DNA from: JAFGLZ01 sp964390905
GTDB lineage: Bacteria > Planctomycetota > Phycisphaerae > UBA1845 > JAFGLZ01
Direction of reading: 5' to 3'
DNA: 64,000 nt
Assembly (NCBI GenBank): GCA_964390905.1
Contig: CAYMLO010000012.1
Location: 21,964 to 85,963, forward strand
Positions 9,993-19,300 of this stretch are shown one piece after another. The notes under the pieces are model-generated. The model saw nothing but the letters and a program-made list of their open reading frames with translations, did no database searches and was not told the origin of the DNA. Each line of letters begins with the position of its first letter. Positions within the stretch are counted from its first letter, which is position 1. The position numbers and the translations under genes are program-made.

Positions 9993-12313
9993 TTTCCTGC
10001 CTCCGCATGGAGCTGTTTGGCCTTGTCGCGCAGGGGCCGCCAGACGTATTCGGCCAGGATGGCGATCGCGCCGCGGTCGGACTGGTCGCGCACGACGTGG
10101 GCGTAGGCGTCGATCATCTGGCGGGCGGTTTCGGCGGCCTTGTCGGTCAGTTTGGCGGCCTCGGCGAGCTTGGCCTTGGAGTCGGCGGTCTTGCCGGCCT
10201 TTTTGGCATCCTGGGCGTCGGCTTCGGCGGTGGCGGCTCGGCGGGTGGCCTCGATGGTGTCGATGTAGCCGGCGCCGAAGACAAACCGCCCCATCCAGTA
10301 GCCGAGGTACTCATCGGCTGCGGCCGATCGGGCCCGCGAGCCCGTCTGTCCGAGCGTGGCCCGACGCGCACGATCGGCACGACGCACGTGTTCCAGAGCG
10401 CTGTGGTACTTCGCCCGTGCGTCGATCAGATAGTCCGGCAGCGTTCCCCGCCCCCAGAACTTCATGATCATCCCGGGCACGGGGAACGTCAGGCCCAGGC
10501 CTGGTCCCTCCAGTGCGATCGTGACGGCTTCGAGTTCCTTCATTGCCTCGACCATGGAAGGCACGGCCGCTTCGCCGCAGACCGCCTCGATCTGCCGACG
10601 GTAGAACGCCTCCGGCTCGAGCGACGGTTCCCAGGCCGCCCGCGCGATGTATCCCACCGACAGATCGTGATCGCCGATCTGCCAATACCGCGTGCTGAAC
10701 CCCGCCCAGCCGGCCGGCACCATGACGTCCAGCAGCGCAGCGAACGACCCGGTCGCCAGCTGCGGCAGCAGTCCCACGTTGTCGTCATGGAGCGTGAAGA
10801 TCAGGCTGGCAGGCACCTCTCGGCCGGGGAGCCGCTTCAGCACGTCCTTCCGCCCGACGATCCGGCTGGCCGTGTAGTCGACGAAGTTCAGCAGCTCGCT
10901 GCCAGGCGGGACGAGCTTCGGGAGGATCGGGAACAGCTCCTCGGCTGCGTTCATGTAGACGACCTTGACGTCAGGGCGCTTGGTCTCCTTGAGCACGCCT
11001 AGATCAGTGATTAGTCGGTCGTAGAAGTACAGCGCGACGATGTCGCCCTTCGCCTCCTGGACGGCCCGGCTGGCGCCGCCGGGGTAGCTGGTTCGCTTGC
11101 CGGCACGCTCGACGACCTCGGCGAGGGGGCAGATCTTCTCGATGCCGTACTTGCCGTCGAGTGCTTTCCACGCCTGCTCGTAGTAGGCCGACCAGGCGCG
11201 GAACTCGGGCATGCCCAGCAACACGTAATCGCACTTGGGATACGTGTCGACGGTCGCCTTCAGGAATGCAGACGCCAGCGCGGTCATGTCCGGGTCGTCG
11301 ATGGGCGTCTTGGGACCGGGGCCGACCGACATGCTGCCGAGCTGATGGACCTGCTTGGGGTCCTTCAGCAGCGGCGCGAACTCCGGCGGATAGGTGATCA
11401 GCGACGCGCTCACGCCGCACGTCATCCCCAGCCCACGGGCCAGGTCGATCAGCTCGCGGCAATGTCGCTGTCCGGCCGCCGCGAATTCCTCGTACGTGGC
11501 CCCGCGCGGGAGGTCGGGGTTCCAGAACTCCTCGATGTCGCCGAATGCGCGTCGTCCGGGCATGTCGTCCGTGATGGGGTAGTGGAAATTGAACCACAGG
11601 TACGCGTTCTTTCGTCGGACGCCCTTGACCTGCGGATCGAGGAACGGCTGCCAAGGCCACAGCGACAGGTAGATCCGGTTGACCTTCATCTTGGCCAGTT
11701 GTCCGAGGACGACTCGGTAGTCCGCCATGCCCCACGACTCGGGCCCGCAGGCGAAGTCGTTCACGGTTCGCCACATCCGGACGCGGAGGGCAGGTTCGAT
11801 CACAACGTCGCCGTCGGGTACGGTGAGGCCGACGACGGCCTGCGGATCGGGATTGGCCGGCAGGACGTCGCCGTGCAGCAGGTAGCACACCCCCCAGCGT
11901 TCGACGAGCTCGTAGACGGCCCACAGCGTCGCGACGGGGCTGCCGCCTCCGACGATGAGGGCGGGTCGCCCATCGTGTCGAACGCGTTTGAGGACGATGC
12001 CCTGATCGGTCAGCTTCGGCCAGCCGTCGGGGCCGATGGCCTTGGCGACGTGCGGATTGGTCTTGGCACTACCGATCAGGTAGAGCGTGCCGCGGTAGCC
12101 GGCGGGATCGGCCAGACGATCGGGCTGGACGCCGTAGATCCTCTCGACGTAGTCGGCGAGCTGATCCGCGGCGAACCGTTCCAGCCGGGGCGCGTCGCCC
12201 GCCACGACGACACCGACGCGGCCCTTGTCGGGCCCCGCTGCATGTGCCGCCCTATGCTGACCGCTCAACCAGAACACCACCGAGAAGCACCCCAAGAATG
12301 CAACACCCCGCAT
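9989..12313 (-). CDS. Secreted GH20b/alpha-glucuronidase-like glycosidase, DUF4838-type
   Basis: The protein is about 774 residues with an N-terminal signal peptide (ending near AAHA). Residues about 40-160 (APRLERFAADQLADYVERIYG) match the small alpha/beta domain found before the barrel in GH20, GH67, GH84 and GH115 enzymes. A TIM-barrel-like part follows (residues about 190-480: MKVNRIYLSLWPW, ADYRVVLGQLAKMKVNR). A long helical, Ala/Lys-rich tail ends the protein. It is the first gene of a two-gene operon with the 1,219-residue protein. The inner ATG at 12313 is preferred because it starts directly at the signal peptide; an upstream start at 12343 adds ten charged residues. The exact glycan is unknown. 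Confidence 0.7.
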   Translation of the reverse strand: MRGVAFLGCFSVVFWLSGQHRAAHAAGPDKGRVGVVVAGDAPRLERFAADQLADYVERIYGVQPDRLADPAGYRGTLYLIGSAKTNPHVAKAIGPDGWPKLTDQGIVLKRVRHDGRPALIVGGGSPVATLWAVYELVERWGVCYLLHGDVLPANPDPQAVVGLTVPDGDVVIEPALRVRMWRTVNDFACGPESWGMADYRVVLGQLAKMKVNRIYLSLWPWQPFLDPQVKGVRRKNAYLWFNFHYPITDDMPGRRAFGDIEEFWNPDLPRGATYEEFAAAGQRHCRELIDLARGLGMTCGVSASLITYPPEFAPLLKDPKQVHQLGSMSVGPGPKTPIDDPDMTALASAFLKATVDTYPKCDYVLLGMPEFRAWSAYYEQAWKALDGKYGIEKICPLAEVVERAGKRTSYPGGASRAVQEAKGDIVALYFYDRLITDLGVLKETKRPDVKVVYMNAAEELFPILPKLVPPGSELLNFVDYTASRIVGRKDVLKRLPGREVPASLIFTLHDDNVGLLPQLATGSFAALLDVMVPAGWAGFSTRYWQIGDHDLSVGYIARAAWEPSLEPEAFYRRQIEAVCGEAAVPSMVEAMKELEAVTIALEGPGLGLTFPVPGMIMKFWGRGTLPDYLIDARAKYHSALEHVRRADRARRATLGQTGSRARSAAADEYLGYWMGRFVFGAGYIDTIEATRRAATAEADAQDAKKAGKTADSKAKLAEAAKLTDKAAETARQMIDAYAHVVRDQSDRGAIAILAEYVWRPLRDKAKQLHAEAGK

Positions 12314-12428
12314 CGCCACGACCCTCCTAACGTCGCAGCCCACTGTCTGACAGGGACCTGGTCCTCCGCTGACGCGCGGAGCCGCATCCTATCGGACTCG
12401 ATAGCCAATATCCACCGGGCCACGGTGA

Positions 12429-13871
12429 TCACACCGTCGCGTACCGAAATCCCCGGCTCGTCCGCCCGACCCGCCAGGCGTAGATGAGCCACATGATCAC
12501 GTAGAACGAGCACCACAGGCCGATGACCAGGTCGCTGTCGAATACGCCGCACGCCGGGGCGATGATCGTGGCCCCGGCGGGGATAGCGGCCCACACGATC
12601 AGCAGACTCACCTGATAGGCCGCTGCCTGGATGGTGCCGGCCAGCAGGTTCCGTCCGAGCGTGACCCGGTAGGTCAGCCCTGCGAGACTCGCGGTGGTGA
12701 TGACCACGATCAGTGCTGCGACAGCGACAGAGCATCCCGCGGCAATCGCATCTACCCCCGTGCGAATCCACGGCGTTTCCTCAGGCAAGGGCGGCGCCCC
12801 GGCGATGCGCGCGAGGACGGGCGTCGCCGCGCCTATCAAGAACAAGGGCACCAGGGCTAGTCCAAGATAGGATCGATGGCGCCCGTCGCGGCTTGTCAGA
12901 CGAATGGAGCGACCGAGCGTCCGCGGGGACACGGTTGCCAGCCGGAGCGTGCGCCACGCCGACGTCGCCAGCCCTATGCCGTCTCTGCGTTGCCAGGGCG
13001 TGCCTGGCCGCGCGTCTGGGCCAGCGGAGGCCGCAATGGGTTCACCGCATTCGGGGCAACGGCCTTCGGGCTTCAGGCCGGTCAGGTTGTAGCCGCAAGC
13101 GCCGCAGGTCCCGGGCCGATCCACCCGTGGGACGGGGCGCGGCGTGGCCAGCGCCCGCAAGGACGCCCACACGAACCACGCGATCAGGGCAACGACGGCC
13201 AGGATCGCTAGCTCGTGAGCATACCTGATGTGCCAGGGCGCTGCTGAGAGCACTCGGCGGGCCTCTGCCTCGTATAGTGTCGACGCGGAAAGCCAAAGCG
13301 GCTTGCCAAGCGCCTGGGGCACCCAGTCTAGCTTGGCATTGAGCAGGTATCCGACCGCAGCCATCGTGGCTGCGACGAGCAGGAGGGCGTGCCCGCTCTG
13401 GAGCCAGATTCGCCGCAGGCTGTTGGCATAGCTCTTGCGGAGCGGCTCGTCGGCGGCCCCCCAGCACATTACGACGGCGCCCAGCAATGGCGACAACACC
13501 TGGGACAGGAGGATCGCAAGCAGAAGCAGCAGCATGTTGATGCGGAGCCCGAACCCGCCAACCGTTTCGCCGGCCCAGAAGGCCACGTCCGACTCCGTCG
13601 CCATCATGTAGTCGTCCATGGCGACAAAGCACCCGATCGACAGGGCCAGCGCCAGGACGTGCATCACCAGGGCCACGGGCAATCTGGCGTGAAGCGTGCG
13701 GCGTGCCGTTGTCGCCGGCAAGAACGGCGCGGTGATCAGGGCGACAGGGCAGGGCCACTGTCTGGGGATATCGGCTTGATGTGCCTCCGCCGGGGAGGGG
13801 GACGGACTCGCATCACGAGCGTCGGACGTTTCTGTCGCCATGGTGGCCAATCCGTTGCCTGTCGGCATCAT
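12429..13871 (-). CDS. Multi-pass membrane protein with a central zinc ribbon
   Basis: About 480 residues with seven or so hydrophobic segments in two groups (ALVMHVLALALSIGCFVAM, LLLLLAILLSQVLSPLL and others, then a second group near the C-terminus). Between the groups lies a zinc ribbon, CGACGYNLTGL then CPECGEPI, of the kind often seen in planctomycete membrane proteins. A Yip1-like or DUF-type scaffold is possible, but no function is recognised. Start choice is uncertain between ATGs at 13871, 13868 and 13841; none has a convincing ribosome binding site. The gene is transcribed away from the S1 gene, so the 180 bases between them contain promoters for both directions. Confidence 0.65.
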   Translation of the reverse strand: MMPTGNGLATMATETSDARDASPSPSPAEAHQADIPRQWPCPVALITAPFLPATTARRTLHARLPVALVMHVLALALSIGCFVAMDDYMMATESDVAFWAGETVGGFGLRINMLLLLLAILLSQVLSPLLGAVVMCWGAADEPLRKSYANSLRRIWLQSGHALLLVAATMAAVGYLLNAKLDWVPQALGKPLWLSASTLYEAEARRVLSAAPWHIRYAHELAILAVVALIAWFVWASLRALATPRPVPRVDRPGTCGACGYNLTGLKPEGRCPECGEPIAASAGPDARPGTPWQRRDGIGLATSAWRTLRLATVSPRTLGRSIRLTSRDGRHRSYLGLALVPLFLIGAATPVLARIAGAPPLPEETPWIRTGVDAIAAGCSVAVAALIVVITTASLAGLTYRVTLGRNLLAGTIQAAAYQVSLLIVWAAIPAGATIIAPACGVFDSDLVIGLWCSFYVIMWLIYAWRVGRTSRGFRYATV

Positions 13872-14051
13872 GAGGGCAACGCGTGCGGCCTTCAAGGGTT
13901 CCGACGGCCCGGTAGGATTCCATGATCTTGGATCTCGCATGCGCGGGGGCCTGCGTGTATGATGTCGGGGAGTCCTGCGCGGCAATGGAAGGGGACGCGG
14001 GGAATGTACCTCTCGTGACGGCCGGGCGAGTGGTGTTCAAGGGATGATCTG

Positions 14052-15536
14052 ATGAGTGGCTCCGATCTGTTCGACGAGGACCTGGAGCGCGAGGTCGCCG
14101 AGGCCCTGGGCGACACCAGCATCGAGGAACTGGAGGACCTGGCAGATCCTACCGCCAGCGGAATGGCCCGTGCGGGCGCCGCTGGGGTCCGGCAGGGACG
14201 GGTCCAGCAGCTGTCCGGCGACATGGTTCTGATCGATCTGGGCGGCAAGTCGCCGGGCATGATGCACTACAACGAGTTCGACAAGGACGAGGTCCCCAAG
14301 GAGGGCATGCCCGTCGAGGTCGTCATCGAGCGTTTCGACGAGCGCGAGGGGTTGTTCATCGTCAGCAAGCGCAAAGCGGCCCTGGAGAGCGCGTGGGCGA
14401 GCATGGAGCCCGGCGCCGTCGTCGAAGGGCGCGTGATCGGCATGAACAAGGGCGGGTTGGAGGTGGACGTCAAGGGGATCCGCTGCTTCATGCCGGCCAG
14501 CCAGGTCGACGTCTATCACGTGCACGACATCTCCGTCTTCCTGCAGCAGGAGATCCGCGCCGAGGTGACCCAGGTCGATCGCGGCGACAACAACGTCGTG
14601 ATCAGCCGTCGCAAGCTGGTGGAACGGGAGAAGGCCGCGGCCCACGACCGCCTGATGAGCGAGCTGGTCGAGGGAGAGATCCGCGAGGGCGTCGTCCGCA
14701 ACATCACCGAGTACGGGGCCTTCGTCGACCTCGGCGGCGTGGACGGGCTGCTGCACATCAGCGACATGAGCTGGAGTCGCGTCAAGGAGGCCGGTGAGGT
14801 CGTCGAGGTCGGCCAGACCATCGAGGTGAAGGTCCTCAAGATCGACCGGGAGAAGGGCCGGGTCTCGCTCGGGCTCAAGCAGATCAAGGACAATCCCTGG
14901 ACGGGCGTCGAAAACCGTTACAGCCAGGGCCAGCGGCTGACGGGGCGGGTGACGCGCCTGGCTGCGTTCGGCGCCTTCGTCGAGGTCGAACCCGGTTTGG
15001 AGGGGCTCGTCCCCATCGGCGAGATGAGCTGGATCAGGCGGATCCGGCATCCCTCCGAGGTCGTTCAGGAGGGGAGCGTCGTCGAGGTGGAGGTCCTCCA
15101 GGTCGATCCGAAGAAGCGCCGGATGTCGCTCGGCATGCGGCAGGTCGAGGAGAATCCGTGGAACGGGTCGGCCCTGCGGTACACGCCGGATTCGATCGTT
15201 GCTGGGACGGTGACCCGGGTGGTCGATTTCGGCGCCTTCGTCGAGGTCGAGCCGGGCATCGAGGGGCTGGTGCACATCTCCGAAATGGCCGAAGGCCGCG
15301 TCAACCGGGCCACGGACGTGGTTCGGGACGGTCAGGAGGTGCAGGTTCGCGTCCTGTCGATCGATCCCGACAACCAGCGTCTTTCGCTGTCGCTGAAGGC
15401 TGCGGCAGGTGTATCGGAACAAGCCGCTGCATCTGGGTCCGAGGGGACACCCGACAAGGCCGCCAAGAAGCCCAAGCGCAAGAGGCCCCGTCGCGGCGGC
15501 CTGGAGACCGGCAAGGACGGCTGGCTGAATCTGTAG
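14052..15536 (+). CDS. rpsA: Ribosomal protein S1-like RNA-binding protein with five S1 domains
   Basis: The 494-residue protein is a string of five S1/OB-fold RNA-binding domains: about residues 40-110, 120-190, 210-280, 295-370 and 380-455. The later ones show the canonical GAFV.....GL.H.S pattern. An acidic N-terminus and a basic C-terminal tail (KAAKKPKRKRPRRGG) flank them. S1 delivers mRNA to the 30S subunit during initiation. E. coli S1 has six domains, and planctomycete versions vary. The gene sits 191 bases upstream of the ECF sigma/fused polymerase pair on the same strand. Whether the three genes share a transcript cannot be decided, as no clear terminator is visible between them. 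Confidence 0.88.
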   Translation: MSGSDLFDEDLEREVAEALGDTSIEELEDLADPTASGMARAGAAGVRQGRVQQLSGDMVLIDLGGKSPGMMHYNEFDKDEVPKEGMPVEVVIERFDEREGLFIVSKRKAALESAWASMEPGAVVEGRVIGMNKGGLEVDVKGIRCFMPASQVDVYHVHDISVFLQQEIRAEVTQVDRGDNNVVISRRKLVEREKAAAHDRLMSELVEGEIREGVVRNITEYGAFVDLGGVDGLLHISDMSWSRVKEAGEVVEVGQTIEVKVLKIDREKGRVSLGLKQIKDNPWTGVENRYSQGQRLTGRVTRLAAFGAFVEVEPGLEGLVPIGEMSWIRRIRHPSEVVQEGSVVEVEVLQVDPKKRRMSLGMRQVEENPWNGSALRYTPDSIVAGTVTRVVDFGAFVEVEPGIEGLVHISEMAEGRVNRATDVVRDGQEVQVRVLSIDPDNQRLSLSLKAAAGVSEQAAASGSEGTPDKAAKKPKRKRPRRGGLETGKDGWLNL

Positions 15537-15727
15537 ACCCATCGACCGAAGCGATCGCGGCGCGAGAGACTGAGCGCCGGCTTCAACGCACGATTCCGAT
15601 CTCATACCCGTGTTCGACGGACCATAGTGTAGGATGCCATTTCTTCCGGGGTGAGGTGAACGCCTGCGTACGGTGCGGTGTCAATGGGGGTAGCAGTCGA
15701 GTCGGACGGCCCGACGAGACGGGGTGA

Positions 15728-16327
15728 ATGCACGCCGACGAGGAACTGATAGCTCGGGTGATCCGGGGCGACCCGGAGGCGTTCGAGACGCTTCTGGCCA
15801 GGCACGGCGAGCCGGTGCGACGGCACGTTGCGCGGATGGTGCGCGACGAAGCGGCCGCCGAGGACCTGGTCCAGGAGACGTTCCTGCGGGTGTGGACGCG
15901 GGCCGAGCAGTGGAACGGGACGGGCACGTTTAGGGCCTGGCTGTTCCGGGTGGCGACGAACCTGGCGCTCAACGCCCTGCGTTCGACGCGGCGGCGTCGA
16001 CAGCGTCCGCTAGAAGTTCCCCAGGACCCGGGACAGGCGGAGGACGAAGTCCCCGTCCCCGGTTGGATGGTCGACGCGGCGGCCCTGGGTCCGGACGCCT
16101 GGGCTGAGCTGGCCGAGCGACGCGAGCTGTTCGCCCGATTGATCGATCGTCTGCCCGAAGACAAACGACAGGTCCTGCGACTCGTGCACTTCGAGGAGAT
16201 GGACATCCGCGGGGCGGCCGAGTCGTTGGGCATTCCGTCCGGCACGGTCAAGTCGCGGCTGCACTATGCGATGAAGCGTCTGGCCAGCGAGTGGGACAGG
16301 CTGGCGTCCGACTGGGAGGATGATTGA
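15728..16327 (+). CDS. ECF-type sigma-70 factor coupled to the fused RNA polymerase gene
   Basis: The 199-residue protein has both ECF parts. Region 2, residues about 10-90, includes DLVQETFLRVW and FRAWLFRVATNLALNALR. Region 4, about 130-190, includes LPEDKRQVLRLVHFEEM, an IRGAAESLGIPSGTVKSRL helix-turn-helix and HYAMKRL. It would direct RNA polymerase to specific promoters. Its TGA (16325-16327) shares the A with the ATG of the next gene, so the two are translationally coupled. There is no anti-sigma gene next to it, unlike the ECF system at 41 kb. That suggests control by transcription or by the coupled polymerase-like partner. Whether it binds the small fused enzyme, the housekeeping core or both is inference. 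Confidence 0.92.
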   Translation: MHADEELIARVIRGDPEAFETLLARHGEPVRRHVARMVRDEAAAEDLVQETFLRVWTRAEQWNGTGTFRAWLFRVATNLALNALRSTRRRRQRPLEVPQDPGQAEDEVPVPGWMVDAAALGPDAWAELAERRELFARLIDRLPEDKRQVLRLVHFEEMDIRGAAESLGIPSGTVKSRLHYAMKRLASEWDRLASDWEDD

Positions 16328-19300
16328 TGACACAGTCGCTGCAGACATCGGCCCCCTGGCACAAGGCGTCGTTCGATCGGTTTGTCAACGACCGGTTGCC
16401 GGCGCTGCTGGCGGCGCGCCTGCCGCTGGCCGGGTACCACGTCGAACCGGCGACCCCATATGCCTGTCGGGTGGCGATCGCGCTGTCTTCGGAAGCCGGT
16501 GAGGTCCAGGTCGATTACGCCGACGTCCCGCAGCCTGACGCGGAGGGCGTGTTCGAGGTCGACGGCGTCTGCCGCGTTGTGGTTCCGATCGCATCACGGG
16601 AGGAGCTGGACGTTGCGGAGATCCGCTGTGTGGGCGAGCAGCTGTACGACTGGATCGAGGCGCGTCTGGGGGAGGCGCCGTCCGGGCTGCCCTGGGACGC
16701 GTCTTTGGTTCGGGCCTGGCTGCCATTGGACTCGTGGGTCCGGGAGTTCCTGACCGCCGCGCAGGAACTGGACCCGCGGACGCGCGCCCTTTTATCTCGC
16801 AGTGAGCACCTCGAGCGGTGGCAGCGCCGGTTCTCGCACGCGGGCCAGGTGCTCGACGAACCGAACTGGCTTTCCAGGCAGGGCCACCTGCGATCCGTCC
16901 TGATTCCGACCCGAGAGCGGCTTTTCGCGCCGGGGCAGATCGGGCGGGCCTGTCCGTTCGAGACGCCCGAAGGCCCCAACATCGGTCGGGTGCTTCACAT
17001 CGCGGTCGGTGCAGAGATCGAGGATGGCAAGTTGCAGGTGATCGATGAGGCCCCGGAATCGGCGCTGGGCCTCACCGCGTCGATGGTGCCGTTCCTCGAG
17101 CACAACGACGCCAATCGGCAACTGATGGGCACCAACATGATGCGCCAGTGGCTTGTCCCGCCGGACCCGGAGCCCGCGTGGGTCCAGACCGGCAACGGGC
17201 CCGACGTTCCGGACTTCTGGTGCGGTCGGAACCTGCTGACGGCCTTCATCTCGTGGGACGACACGTTCGAGGACGGGATCGTAATCAGCGCCTCCTGTGC
17301 GGCGCGGCTGAGCTATCCGCACGCCCTCGAACCGGGTGACAAGCTGAGCAACCGTCACGGAACCAAGGGCACGGTTGCCAGGATCGTGCCCGACGACGAG
17401 ATGCCGCACCTGCCCGACGGCACGCCGGTGGAAATCGTCTTCGGCTTCATCGGTTGCCATACGAGGATGAACTTCGGCCAGATTCGCGAGGCGGTCATGG
17501 GTCGGATCGCCCGGGCCGAAGGGACGCCCGTGGTCGTCCGGCCGTTTCACGCCCCCAGCGAGCAGGAGCTGCGGGAGCGTTTGGCGGCGGCGGGTCTGCC
17601 CGAGTCGGGCATGGAGGTCCTGGCGGTGGGCAAGGGCGGCGGCAGGCTCGACCGCCCGAGCACCGTGGGTTGGGTGTATTGGGGCAAGACGTTCCACGTC
17701 GCCCGCGACAAGCTGTATGTCTCGATCGCCCCGCCGTCGGGGCAGGAGCACGGCGACTTGGAGTACCTGGCGTTGCGCGATGTCGGGGCCGTCGAGACGA
17801 TTGGCGAGCACTTCAATACCCGCGCCGCGTCGCGGCCCGACGCGGCGTCGCTGGCGGATCGCGTGGCCGCGGGGCCGGTCGAGCAAGCCGGACCGCCCAC
17901 GCCGGCGTTTGCAGAGCTGGCGCGACGTCTTGCGGTCACGGGCATTGCCACGGAACTCACCGACACGCGCCTTGCGTTTCGCTTCGCCTCCCCGCCGGGG
18001 GCGACACTGAAGCTTGCCGGGCCGGTCCCGCATCCCTGGCTGGCGGACCGCGAATTGACGGAGGTCGGTGCGTTCGAGTCGCTCGATGCCTATCACGCGC
18101 TCGTCCAGGCCAATGCCAAAGCCCAACGGGCGATCGACACCCACTCGCCGGACGGCCTGAAGCACAAGGCCTTCGAGCAGCTCGAAGCATGCGTCCGCAC
18201 GTTCTTCGACGCCCTGGTCACGCCGGAGCACGTTCGCTTCACGATCGACAACACGCGGGTTCTGTTCTGCGGCTGGACCGCGATCTCGCCCGGGTGGGAT
18301 CTCGGCATCGATCAACTGGGGGTCCCCGACGAGATCGCGTGGACGATCTTCGGCCCGCTCGTCGTGCGCGAGCTTGGGGCCGATCAGGAGGTCAAGGCGC
18401 GGAGCGAACGCGCTGCAGAGGTGCTCGACCGAATCATGTCGGAATCATGGGTCATCTTGTACCGGGCTCCCGCGACGAGGCCGACCGCGTTTGTGGCGTT
18501 CCACCCCGTCAGGATCCCGGGCCACGTGATCCGACTCCAGCCGCTGGTCTGCCCGCTGATGAACGCCGACTTCGACGGCGACCAGGCCGCCGTGTTCCTG
18601 CCGATCACCGAAGCCGGACAGCGAGAGGCGGACGAGCGGCTGTCGGTGGCGGGCCATCTTCGGCGCGATCCTGGGTTGATCCAGGAGCTCAGCATGCACC
18701 AGGAGGCGATGTGGGGCTTGGCTTGCTTGAGTACAACCGAAGCGGGCCGACGGGAGATCGCTGACCTCGCTGGTGTCGAAGTAGCTGCGCCCGAGGGATT
18801 GATCACGCGACGTTCGCTGGGTGATGCGATGCGACGGATCGTGGAACGCGACGGCGTGGACGCAGCGCTCGAGGTCTTCCAACGGCTGATGCAACGCGGG
18901 TTCGAGGCGGGCAGACAATCGGGGGCGTCGCTCAGCCCGTTCTTCGGGCAGACCGTTCAACGGCCGACCGTGCCGACCAGCGACGACGCGGGGGCCTGGA
19001 ATGCGTACGCCGAGGAGCTCGTTGAGCGGCTGGCGTCGCGCACGGACTACGCCGACAGCGACATCGGGCCACAGCTGCTGGCGGTCAAGAGTGAGGCAAG
19101 GGGATCGATGCGTCATCTCGTGAATCTCATCGGTCCGGGCGCCGCGATCACCGACGTCGATGGGACTCCGTTCCGGATTCAACGGGGGTTCCGCGACGGC
19201 CTGACGCCTCGCGAGATGTTCGCGTGGACCGTCCGGGCGCGCGAGGCCCTCGGCCAGGTCGTCCTGGATCTGTCGCAGATCGATCGGGGCCTTCGCGAGG

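Noticed and set aside
14037..15605. 522-residue open frame antisense to the S1 gene
   Set aside because: It is a shadow produced by GC-rich third positions; its translation has no domain while the plus strand encodes five S1 domains.
15537..15727. Promoter or small RNA gene before the sigma factor
   Set aside because: No convincing -35/-10 or hairpin could be pointed out by eye.
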